In this document: one piece after another, positions 53,475 to 62,408 of the stretch
Numbering within the stretch: position 1 is the stretch's first letter
Layout of the letters: every line of letters starts with the position of its first letter
Made by a program: the position numbers and the translations under genes
Source: Planctomycetota bacterium
Lineage (GTDB): Bacteria; Planctomycetota; UBA1135
Assembly: GCA_021776795.1 (NCBI GenBank)
Contig: JAJFFC010000020.1
Location: forward strand, 124,001-188,000
Reading direction: 5' to 3'
DNA: 64,000 bases
Notes under the pieces: model-generated
Told to the model about the DNA's origin: nothing
The model's database searches: none
Seen by the model: only the letters and a program-made list of their open reading frames with translations

Positions 53475-56400
53475 ATGACAAATCCCCTCCGCGCGCAAGA
53501 CGCCCTTTCTTCCCGCCCGCCCTTTGCGGCACTGTTGCAGGAACGCATTTTGGTCCTAGACGGAGCCATGGGGACCATGGTCCAAGCTCAAAAACTGAGT
53601 GAGGAGGACTATCGAGGCGCCATCTATGCCGAGCATGCTTGGCCGCTGAAAGGCAATCACGATGTTCTGTGCCAAACCAAGCCCGAGGCCATTGCCCAGG
53701 TGCACCGGGCTTTCTTTGCCGCTGGTGCCGACGTGGTCGAAACTTGCACTTTTTCGGCCAATGCCATTAGCCAAGCCGATTACGGCTTAGAGTTCGCATG
53801 CCGAGAGATCAATCGTGCCGCGGCGGAGCTTGCCCTAGCCGAAGCCGCGCAATTCACCGCAGAAGATCCTTCGCGCCCACGATATGTCGCGGGCTCCATC
53901 GGCCCGACCAATCGCACGCTTTCGATGAGCGCATCGGTCGAAAATCCTGGTGCACGACAAACCTCTTTTGAAGAGTTGCAGCAAGCCTATCGCGACCAGG
54001 TGGCGGGCCTGTTAGATGGCGGCGTCGATTGCCTTCTGGTCGAAACAATTTTCGACACTCTCAACGCCAAGGCGGCTTGGTGTGCGATTGATGAAGAGTT
54101 TGCTGATCGCGGCAACCGCGTACCGGTTCTGATTTCTGGCACGATAACCGATGCCGCCGGGCGCACCCTTTCGGGCCAGACCGTGGAAGCCTTCTGGACC
54201 TCCATCGAGCATTCCCGTCCCGATGGGGTGGGCTTTAACTGTGCCCTGGGGCCACAAGAAATGCGCCCGCACGTCGAAAGCCTGGCAGCCTTGGCCGATG
54301 CTCCGATTTTGTGTTATCCCAATGCCGGATTGCCCAATGCCTTTGGTGACTACGATTTGGGGCCAGAAGCCATGGCCGAACATGCTCACGCCTTAGCCAG
54401 TGAAGGTTTGGTCAACTTGGTTGGCGGGTGTTGCGGAACCACTCCCGAGCATATTCAAGCGATTGCGCAGGCCGTCGCCGGACTCAAGCCTCGCGTGGTG
54501 CCTGCGCCTCGGCCGGAGCCGGCCTTCAGTGGTTTGGAGCGCTTAGAACTGCGCGCGGACAGCAACTTCTGCAACATTGGCGAGCGCACTAATGTCACCG
54601 GCAGTCGCCGCTTTGCGCGCCTAATCTTGAACGGCGATATGACCACAGCATTAGAGGTCGCGCGGGAGCAGGTGGAGAATGGCGCTCAGATGCTCGACAT
54701 CTGCATGGATGAGGGCATGCTCGATGCCGTTCCGGCCATGCGCGAGTTCCTGCGACTGTTGGCAGCGGAACCGGACATCGCGCGCGTTCCCTTGGTGATT
54801 GATTCGAGCCGCTTCGAGGTGTTGGTAGAGGGCCTGAAGAATGTGCAGGGTCGCGCGGTGGTCAACTCGCTCAGCCTCAAGGAAGGCGAGGAATCCTTTC
54901 TGGAGCAGGCACGGTTGGTGCATCGACTCGGTGCCTCGGTGGTGATCATGGCTTTCGATGAAAAAGGCCAAGCGGTCGACGTCGATCGCCGCGTGGCGAT
55001 TGTGGAGCGCGCGCGCCGCTTGCTGCATCAAGTTGGCTTTGCCGATCGCCACATCATTTTCGACCTCAATGTTTTAGCCATCGCCACCGGCATGGAGGAG
55101 CACAACGATTACGCCCGCGCCTTCCTTGAGGCTCTTGGGGTGCTCAAGAAGCGCTTCCCCGAATGCTCCTTCTCGGGCGGTATCAGCAACTTGAGCTTCA
55201 GTTTCCGCGGTGCGGATGAGGTTCGTGAAGCGATGCATGCGGTGTTCTTGCAGTACGCCATTCCAGCGGGTTTGAACATGGGCATTGTCAATGCCGGCAA
55301 GATGCCCTTGGTCGACGACTTGCCGGAGCAGTTGCGCAACTGGTGTGAAGATCTCATTTTTCACCGTCGCCCGGAAGCTGCAGAGGATCTATTGCAGTGG
55401 GCCGAGGCAAGGCGTCTGGAGAAAGAAGCCATGGGCGGAGAAGGCACTGTCGCTCCTACTCAAGAAGCATGGCGCGAAGAAGACTGCGGCCAGCGCTTGG
55501 CGCATGCCCTGATTCATGGCTTGCCGACTTTCATGGAGGGGGACCTCGCCGAGGCACTGCAACAGTATCCCGATCCACTCTCCATCATTGAAGGCCCGCT
55601 GATGGATGGCATGAACGTCGTCGGCGAACGCTTCGGTTCAGGGCGGATGTTCTTGCCGCAGGTGGTGAAGAGTGCACGCGTCATGAAGAAGGCGGTGGCT
55701 TTTCTGCAACCCCATCTTGATGCAGCCAAGCAAGAAGTGCGTGGCGGTGGTCGTGGTAAGGTGCTCATGGCCACAGTGAAGGGCGATGTGCATGACATCG
55801 GCAAGAATATTGTGGGGGTTATCTTGGCTTGCAATGGTTTCGAAATTATCGACCTTGGGGTCATGGTTCCGGCAAAAACCATCCTCGAGAGCGCAAAAGA
55901 AAATGATGTGCAGCTCATTGGTTTGAGTGGCTTAATCACTCCTTCGCTCGATGAAATGAATCACGTCGCTTCGGAATTGGAGCGTGAATCCTTTCACCTT
56001 CCCTTGTTGATTGGTGGCGCGACGACTTCCGCAGCGCATACTGCATTGAAGATTGCCCCGGAGTACTCTGGGCCCACGGTTCATGTATTAGATGCTTCTC
56101 GAGCGGTGCACGTGGCGAGCTCTTTGGTCACAGGAGAGAAGCGCACCGATTTCCTGCAGAAGAATGAGCAGAAGCAGCATTACCTGCGCGAGAAACATCA
56201 AAAGCGAGATCGTGCGCCCTTGCTGCCCTTCGCCGAAGCGACAGCCCGAGCCACCACTTTGGATTATGCGGAAAGACTCATCGTCGCGCCTGCCCAATTG
56301 GGTGTGCAGGTGCAACACGAGGTGCCCATCTCTCAGCTGCGGCCCCGTATCGACTGGTCGCCATTTTTCGCCGCATGGGAGTTGCACGGCCGCTATCCGG

Positions 56401-57203
56401 CCATCCTGGAAGATGAGTTAGTGGGGGAGCAGGCGCGCTTACTCCATCACGACGCCGAAACCTTGCTCGATCGCTTGTGCGCAGAGCAAAGTCTGCAGGC
56501 AGCGGCTGTGTTTGGCTTATTCCCGACCGCTGCAGAAGGCAATGATCTTGTGGTGGATTGCTCCACCGAGGCCGCGCGCCTGGGGCAGTCCACTTGGCGT
56601 TTGCCGATGCTTCGTCAGCAACGCAAGGGCCGAAGCGGCCAGGAAAACCGATCGCTCGCTGACTACATTGCTCCTGCTAAAGCCGCCGTTCGCGATCACC
56701 TCGGCATGTTTGTCGTGACTGCCGGAATTGGTTTGGAGACTCTCGTGCAACAGGCAGAACAGGAGCATGATGACTACCAAGCCATTTTGCTCAAGGCGGT
56801 GGCAGACCGGTTGGCTGAAGCTTATGCCGAACACCTTCACGAGGAGGTGCGCCGAGTTCATTGGGCTTATGCCCCAGAGGAACATCTAGGGAACGATGAG
56901 TTAATCCGAGAACGCTATCGCGGCATCCGCCCGGCGCCTGGTTACCCGGCGTGCCCGGACCACAGTCTCAAGGACGACATCTTTGCCTTGCTCGATGCGC
57001 AAGCACAGATTGGCGTGAGCTTGACCGAAAGTCGCGCGATGTTGCCGACGGCGTCGGTGAGTGGGTTCTTCTTCGCCCACCCTGCCGCGACCTATTTTGG
57101 TGTCGGCAAAATAGGCGAAGACCAGGTGCAGGACTATGCCCAACGCCGTGGAATCTCCGGATCCGAGGCGGCGCGCCTGTTACAGGCGTCACTCGTTGTC
57201 TAA
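53475..57203 (+). CDS. metH: Cobalamin-dependent methionine synthase
   Basis: A 1242-residue full-length enzyme methylating homocysteine with methyl-tetrahydrofolate. Domains in order: homocysteine/zinc domain (residues ~15-335; zinc Cys in GFNCALGPQE and GGCCGTTPEH), folate domain (~350-630; NIGERTNVTGSRRF), cobalamin cap and binding domains (~660-900; DVHDIGKNIVGV with the B12 His), and the SAM-dependent activation domain (~920-1240; GIRPAPGYPACPDH). All are intact. Regulated by the SAM-I riboswitch in front. The 3' end overlaps the convergent gene by 15 bp. Confidence 0.96.
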   Translation: MTNPLRAQDALSSRPPFAALLQERILVLDGAMGTMVQAQKLSEEDYRGAIYAEHAWPLKGNHDVLCQTKPEAIAQVHRAFFAAGADVVETCTFSANAISQADYGLEFACREINRAAAELALAEAAQFTAEDPSRPRYVAGSIGPTNRTLSMSASVENPGARQTSFEELQQAYRDQVAGLLDGGVDCLLVETIFDTLNAKAAWCAIDEEFADRGNRVPVLISGTITDAAGRTLSGQTVEAFWTSIEHSRPDGVGFNCALGPQEMRPHVESLAALADAPILCYPNAGLPNAFGDYDLGPEAMAEHAHALASEGLVNLVGGCCGTTPEHIQAIAQAVAGLKPRVVPAPRPEPAFSGLERLELRADSNFCNIGERTNVTGSRRFARLILNGDMTTALEVAREQVENGAQMLDICMDEGMLDAVPAMREFLRLLAAEPDIARVPLVIDSSRFEVLVEGLKNVQGRAVVNSLSLKEGEESFLEQARLVHRLGASVVIMAFDEKGQAVDVDRRVAIVERARRLLHQVGFADRHIIFDLNVLAIATGMEEHNDYARAFLEALGVLKKRFPECSFSGGISNLSFSFRGADEVREAMHAVFLQYAIPAGLNMGIVNAGKMPLVDDLPEQLRNWCEDLIFHRRPEAAEDLLQWAEARRLEKEAMGGEGTVAPTQEAWREEDCGQRLAHALIHGLPTFMEGDLAEALQQYPDPLSIIEGPLMDGMNVVGERFGSGRMFLPQVVKSARVMKKAVAFLQPHLDAAKQEVRGGGRGKVLMATVKGDVHDIGKNIVGVILACNGFEIIDLGVMVPAKTILESAKENDVQLIGLSGLITPSLDEMNHVASELERESFHLPLLIGGATTSAAHTALKIAPEYSGPTVHVLDASRAVHVASSLVTGEKRTDFLQKNEQKQHYLREKHQKRDRAPLLPFAEATARATTLDYAERLIVAPAQLGVQVQHEVPISQLRPRIDWSPFFAAWELHGRYPAILEDELVGEQARLLHHDAETLLDRLCAEQSLQAAAVFGLFPTAAEGNDLVVDCSTEAARLGQSTWRLPMLRQQRKGRSGQENRSLADYIAPAKAAVRDHLGMFVVTAGIGLETLVQQAEQEHDDYQAILLKAVADRLAEAYAEHLHEEVRRVHWAYAPEEHLGNDELIRERYRGIRPAPGYPACPDHSLKDDIFALLDAQAQIGVSLTESRAMLPTASVSGFFFAHPAATYFGVGKIGEDQVQDYAQRRGISGSEAARLLQASLVV

Positions 57204-59825
57204 AGCGTTTTGGATTGTGGATTCCAAGTTGCTTTCATCGACCTGAACAGAGAACAGTTGTTGCCCAGGGATGTCCAGAACATCGATGGTATTAAAATCA
57301 GACAAGCCGTTGACTCCCCATCGCGTATTGGAGCCATCTTTTCCAGAGTCATTCGAAATCATAAAGTTAATGGTGTAGAGACCAGGAGCGGGGATCATGG
57401 CGACGGCCTTTCCAAATTCATCGAGAGATAAATTCTGATAAGCGCTGTGAAAATAGGTTTGGCTTAGATCCGATTCACCCTCATCTTCCTGAGTCATCCG
57501 GCTTATCGAAGCATGCAGCGTCCAGCCAGTGGGGACTGCGCCGAGGTTGATGACTTGAATGATGCACTCCATGCCCTCGCGCAAGGTGATTTCAGTGTCT
57601 TCGCGCAAACCAGTGAGCTCCTGGCTGCGGTAACCTTGCGCGCCGACTTCTAGAGTGAGGGCAGGTTTTGCAGAGACGATGGAAATGGGATTCTGACGCC
57701 AACCGCGGCGGCTCTGACCATCTTCGCCGGTAATCTCGACTTGCTCGATTTTCTTACCTTCCCCGTCGATGACCTTGATCTTGACGCTGAGGAGTTGGCC
57801 GCGCAAATCAATTTCAGGAATCTCTTGCTTCCCGCCTTTGGCGACAAGTTCAATGTCCTGAATCTCGGCAAAAACTTCGCCAAGGAATTCGCTTTCAATC
57901 CGCAAGGAAGCGGGGCCAACTTCTTGGCCCTTAAAGCTAAAGCGGCCATCTTTGCCAATCTCGGCATGGAAGTTCCGCTGCCCAGAGTGTTCCTTCTCTG
58001 GACGAACGAGATACACACTGACTCCATTGCGGTCTACGCTGTCATCTAACAGGACGCTCCCTTCTACCTGAACTGCGGCCTCCATTTGAATCAGGACATC
58101 TGTGGCGCCTAGGTGAATCTCCTTGGTTGTCACCGAGTGTTCATCGTGACTGACGTGTAGCCGATGCTCACCCGGTTCGACATCACCGTGAATCTTAAAG
58201 CTTCCGTCAGAGGCCGTATCGGTGCGCAAATCCCAATTTCCTGACCAGTAGAAATTGTCAGGATCTTCGCCCCAATAGTGCTTGCGCTCGGGTCGCACCT
58301 TGGCGTCCTTGAGCGGTTCGCCATCAGCATCCAAAACGACTCCAGAGGCCACCAATGGTGGAATCATCACCACCAAATCGCCAAGGTCATGCTCGCCTGG
58401 GCCAAAGGAGCGTGAGAGATCGACCTGGACCGTGCGTTTGGGTTTACGCTTAGTGGCTTTCATCATAATGGTCAAAGACCTTGTCGACCCTGGCTCATAC
58501 TCCTCATCTAGGAGGAAGCGGAAGCGCCCCTCTTCATCGGTGCGAATGGAGGCGTGGTGCGTGGAGTTTCCGCTTTGAGAGTTTTCTTTAATGCGGGTGT
58601 CTAGGTTCAGACTTTTCCCCACCATCCCTTCCGCATTCAAAATGCGGCCAATCAAGATGGGGTGCTTCACCTCGGGGGACAAGGTAAATACGACCGGTTT
58701 CCCACCACGAACTGGCCCCAGGCCGCTGATGACCTCGCGGCGTTCGCCATCCATCGAGACCACACGAACCTCTAGATGTTGGTCAAACGCGACCAAGGGA
58801 AAGTAAGCCTTGCCGTTACTGGCACGGTCAGTGAGATGTTCCTGCTGACCTTCCCATTGATTCGGCCCAGAAGTGTCAGTTCGGACTTCATTGGGGTCGA
58901 TGATGGACAAATCCACCATGTAATCCTCGGTTTGCAGCTCTCCTTCGGTATCGACTATGTGCACCTCCACTCGGCCAACTTCCGGTAACACCAAGACCGG
59001 AGGCTCTTCGGGGAGGTCATTGAAGTCAATTGGCGTTTCCACGGGCGTTGGGGTGAGCACCAAAAGTGCGGCAAAAATGTCTTCATCGCCGAGCATGGTG
59101 AAGAGCAAGTCAAACAATTTGAGATTGGCGATGCCATCGCGGTTCGATTCTGCGCGCATCAAGTCTTGCGTAAAGTAGCCGTTACGCATCCGTAAACTCA
59201 CCGGGGCCCCCTCGACCGGGATGCCGTTGCCGTCGACGACCTTGATGGCCAAAAGGCGAATCGGATTTAGGCGCAAGGTCAGTTCGCCACTGTCGGTGTC
59301 GACGTCAAAGGCAAAGTTGAAGTGAGTTTCGGTGCGCCCGGCAATGATGAGATCCCCGATGGGTTCAGGAATCATGACTTGGGCATTGTCATCTGTGCGA
59401 TAAGTCACACCCAGATATTGAAACAAGGCTTCAAAGTCTGGAGTGGCTCCCAGTTGTGCCTGCAGTTCGCGCTCATCGACTACACCAGTGTCGAGCACGA
59501 TGACATCGGCGGTGGGCAAGGGTTCGGAGCTTTCGCCATCGACGACCGAGACCAAGATGCCTTCTTCAGCAGGAGTGCCATATTGAATCGGCGATTCGTT
59601 GGTCGGAAGATCCAGCGTGACCCGTTCCAAAGTGCCATTGGCAACGCCCAAGCTTTCGGCCTTTGTCACTTCTGGCACTTCCTCGGCAGCTTCAGGAAGA
59701 ACTTCTTCCTCGGTCGTCGGAATCGCGGGTGGATCCTCTTGTGGATCCGGACCTTGATTCAAAAACAGAACAACCCCGAGACCGAGGAAGAGCAAAATCG
59801 CGATAGGAAGCCACTGGCGTGCCAT
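57189..59825 (-). CDS. Membrane-anchored carboxypeptidase-regulatory-like repeat protein (paralog A)
   Basis: An 878-residue protein anchored by one N-terminal helix (LPIAILLFLGLGVVLFLN), then an acidic Glu/Pro-rich spacer (residues ~27-55). The bulk is beta-sandwich, with CarboxypepD_reg-like segments such as GRILNAEGMVGKSLNL and ASGVVLDADGEPLKDAKV. No catalytic motif. It resembles the next gene in design (anchor, spacer, repeats, ending in a PGQxF element), so they are paralogs. It lies 15 bp after the paralog, on the same transcript. Function unknown, presumably envelope structure or binding. Confidence 0.78.
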   Translation of the reverse strand: MARQWLPIAILLFLGLGVVLFLNQGPDPQEDPPAIPTTEEEVLPEAAEEVPEVTKAESLGVANGTLERVTLDLPTNESPIQYGTPAEEGILVSVVDGESSEPLPTADVIVLDTGVVDERELQAQLGATPDFEALFQYLGVTYRTDDNAQVMIPEPIGDLIIAGRTETHFNFAFDVDTDSGELTLRLNPIRLLAIKVVDGNGIPVEGAPVSLRMRNGYFTQDLMRAESNRDGIANLKLFDLLFTMLGDEDIFAALLVLTPTPVETPIDFNDLPEEPPVLVLPEVGRVEVHIVDTEGELQTEDYMVDLSIIDPNEVRTDTSGPNQWEGQQEHLTDRASNGKAYFPLVAFDQHLEVRVVSMDGERREVISGLGPVRGGKPVVFTLSPEVKHPILIGRILNAEGMVGKSLNLDTRIKENSQSGNSTHHASIRTDEEGRFRFLLDEEYEPGSTRSLTIMMKATKRKPKRTVQVDLSRSFGPGEHDLGDLVVMIPPLVASGVVLDADGEPLKDAKVRPERKHYWGEDPDNFYWSGNWDLRTDTASDGSFKIHGDVEPGEHRLHVSHDEHSVTTKEIHLGATDVLIQMEAAVQVEGSVLLDDSVDRNGVSVYLVRPEKEHSGQRNFHAEIGKDGRFSFKGQEVGPASLRIESEFLGEVFAEIQDIELVAKGGKQEIPEIDLRGQLLSVKIKVIDGEGKKIEQVEITGEDGQSRRGWRQNPISIVSAKPALTLEVGAQGYRSQELTGLREDTEITLREGMECIIQVINLGAVPTGWTLHASISRMTQEDEGESDLSQTYFHSAYQNLSLDEFGKAVAMIPAPGLYTINFMISNDSGKDGSNTRWGVNGLSDFNTIDVLDIPGQQLFSVQVDESNLESTIQNALDNE

Positions 59826-59840
59826 GGCCCTAGCTTAGCT

Positions 59841-62357
59841 CTAGGGCGCAGAAAGGTGGAACACCTGTCCGGGCAAATCCTGAACTTCGATGGTTGGGCC
59901 CCCTGGAGTTTCCTCACCAGCAAGCGCATAGCCCAAGCTGGATAGGTCATTCTCGAGGGAACTCCTGTGCCATTCATGAACATACTGGCCAGGGTTACTG
60001 ACGGTCACGGTGGCGTGGCCGGAGGAATCGAAATTCAGTACATGCTCCGTAAGGTATTTCCCATTCCTCAGAAGGCGTAGATGTACTTGACTCCGCTCTG
60101 CTTGCGAAACTCCAGCGAAGTCTGCAACCACGACCTCAATTGTGATCCCCGGTTTCACCACAACCCGTTCCTTGCCAGGTTGCAGCGTGACTTGCGTGGC
60201 GCGGTACTCGCGCGCGCCGACCAAGACTTCTTCTCGGGAAAGCGGGCTCAGGACATAGAATTCGGGATCGGATGACTGTGCCGATTCGCCATCGGCAAAC
60301 TGAAGATAAACATCTTCCAGGTCCTGTCCAGATTCGGCCCGCACCGAAAAGTGATAGGCATGAATCTTGCCTCGTAAATCGATATCCCCAAAGGCATGAT
60401 CTGCACCGCTTTCCGAAATACCCGGCAAGGGCGCTTCATAAAGTGTGCGGTCGGAGCGTGCACAATGAATCGTGAGTTTGGCTCCACCGGTGCTGCCGAT
60501 ACGCGTGGAAAAGGTAAAGTCTTCGCCGATGCGCGGGTGCCTCGTAGACGGCTCGCCGTGAGCGTCGAGATATTCTATTTTTGCACGCAGATCATGATGG
60601 CGAATTTCCGGATCGACAATGAGTGTGGCAGTGACTTGAGATTGGTCAACCAGAGTGATTTGAATTTCCTGGCCAGCGAGCTGGATTTCTTGGACATCGG
60701 TGCGATAACCGCTGCGGTAAGTCCCCAATCGATAGATTCCTGGCGGATTAAGCCCACGTAGGGTAAAGCGGCCATCTTGCTGCGATTGGCAATCATAGGT
60801 TTCGACCCAAGGCCAGTACTCATTGGGGTCCGCTGGTTTGCGGTTCATGCGAATCCCGGCCATCGCAATCGGTTGGCCCTGGCTGTCAGTGACGGTGCCG
60901 GACAACTGAATTGGCGCTGGTTTCAAGACCGCATCGCCCAGGTGATAGACCCCAGGGACAAAGGGTTGCGGCAGGGGGAGGATGGCCACACGAAGCGGAT
61001 GCTTCCCGCGCGGAGGCAGAAAGATTTGCAGTTCTTGCGGGTTCATCGCCATGGTTTCCGGGTCTACCGTGAACTCCATGAGCCCTTCTTCATCTGCTTG
61101 AAGGCTGTAACTCGCATAAGAACCGGATGCCTTGGTTCCATTGGTGATTTCGGCCTCGACTTTGATTCGCTTTCCAAGCTGCCCCGCTTCATTGCGTACC
61201 ACGAACTGAAGTTTTGGCCTTGCCGCAGTGATGGTTAACGGAACATCCAGAACGCCGTCGATTGAGGATGGTGCTGCCACGGTGGTTTGTGCCGAATACA
61301 TCCGATCTGGGGTAATGGCGCGGATGTCGATCAAACCGACGCCTGGAATGGCGCCAAACTCCAGAGGGAAGTGCTCCGCGAGCATGCCAAGGCGGAAGCC
61401 CATGAGTGGGGGCATCGTGCCTGATTTGGAGGAGGAAGCATCACGCTCCTGGAGTTCCACATGCAAGTCGACCTTGCGCGGGAAAGGCTGGCCCTGGGCA
61501 TCGGTTAAGTGCACGCGAATGCGCGCAGCGTCAGGCAGCTCCAGCACGACGTCGGTGTTCTTTTCTAGAGGAAAGGGCAGCGGAGTCGCGCGGGGTAATC
61601 CACCAAGGACGGCGGCATCTAAACCCATCTCAGGAGCTCGGTCCTCTTGGTCCATAAACTTCAGGACCGCATTGGGATATTCCATGGAACATCGACCTTG
61701 GCCGTTTGTCTTGCGCGAACCCCAAACAGAATCACTATCTTCGATGCGCAGAAGAACCAAGGCATTGGACACCGCACGCTGGTTCTGATCTTGGACCAGA
61801 ACCTTCAACTGCGGACTGGCATAAACATGAACGACGGTTCCGCTGAGTCCAGGGGGCACCGCCGGGTTGAAGCCGAGGAGCCCATCTCCCATGGTGTAAA
61901 CGCTGCCTCCGTGTTTGAGCATGGGGACGGTGACTTTGCCTTGGGCGTTGCTGCGATAGCGCTTGGCGCCAATGCGCAAGCCAAGGCTCATGGAGGACCA
62001 ATTGGGCGCTTGTTCTTGAAAGAGATCGAGGTTGTCTTGCGGTTGTATTTCTTGCACATAGACGTCCATGTTGGGCAAAGCCTTATCCCCAGGCTGCCCC
62101 AGAACGGTAATCACCATGCCCTCGGCGACGCCCGCGGAAATCGGCAGGTCTTCCTTTGCCTCTCGCACCACTGCCGGAGCGGTTTCGGTGGGGGCTGGAG
62201 CAATGGGGGTCGCCCCCATTCCCTTCTCGGAAGGCTCCGCCTGCTCTTGGTCCTGCGGTGTGTTGTGAACATGCTCCTCTTCCGGCGGAAGTAAAAGCCA
62301 AGTCGTCAAGGCGCCCAAGCCAAGCAAGAATATGAGTGGCAGAAAATAGCGAGGCAT
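59841..62357 (-). CDS. Membrane-anchored carboxypeptidase-regulatory-like repeat protein (paralog B)
   Basis: An 838-residue protein with an N-terminal anchor (FLPLIFLLGLGALTTWLLL), an acidic/Pro-rich spacer (residues ~25-75), and beta-sandwich repeats including LSGTVTDSQGQPIAMAGIRM and LQADEEGLMEFTVDP. It ends with VQDLPGQVFHL, like paralog A. ATG 62357 is chosen because it directly precedes the anchor and has TATCCT 6 nt upstream; the longer open frame overlaps the divergent gene. Function unknown. Confidence 0.78.
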   Translation of the reverse strand: MPRYFLPLIFLLGLGALTTWLLLPPEEEHVHNTPQDQEQAEPSEKGMGATPIAPAPTETAPAVVREAKEDLPISAGVAEGMVITVLGQPGDKALPNMDVYVQEIQPQDNLDLFQEQAPNWSSMSLGLRIGAKRYRSNAQGKVTVPMLKHGGSVYTMGDGLLGFNPAVPPGLSGTVVHVYASPQLKVLVQDQNQRAVSNALVLLRIEDSDSVWGSRKTNGQGRCSMEYPNAVLKFMDQEDRAPEMGLDAAVLGGLPRATPLPFPLEKNTDVVLELPDAARIRVHLTDAQGQPFPRKVDLHVELQERDASSSKSGTMPPLMGFRLGMLAEHFPLEFGAIPGVGLIDIRAITPDRMYSAQTTVAAPSSIDGVLDVPLTITAARPKLQFVVRNEAGQLGKRIKVEAEITNGTKASGSYASYSLQADEEGLMEFTVDPETMAMNPQELQIFLPPRGKHPLRVAILPLPQPFVPGVYHLGDAVLKPAPIQLSGTVTDSQGQPIAMAGIRMNRKPADPNEYWPWVETYDCQSQQDGRFTLRGLNPPGIYRLGTYRSGYRTDVQEIQLAGQEIQITLVDQSQVTATLIVDPEIRHHDLRAKIEYLDAHGEPSTRHPRIGEDFTFSTRIGSTGGAKLTIHCARSDRTLYEAPLPGISESGADHAFGDIDLRGKIHAYHFSVRAESGQDLEDVYLQFADGESAQSSDPEFYVLSPLSREEVLVGAREYRATQVTLQPGKERVVVKPGITIEVVVADFAGVSQAERSQVHLRLLRNGKYLTEHVLNFDSSGHATVTVSNPGQYVHEWHRSSLENDLSSLGYALAGEETPGGPTIEVQDLPGQVFHLSAP

Positions 62358-62363
62358 GGCAGC

Positions 62364-62369
62364 AGGATA
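62364..62369 (-). promoter_or_regulatory. Predicted leaderless -10 element
   Basis: TATCCT on the minus strand ends 6 nt before the ATG at 62357. Confidence 0.42.
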
Positions 62370-62408
62370 GCAGAAGAAAGCTTGAGGCAGATAGGAGGCA
62401 AGCAGGCG

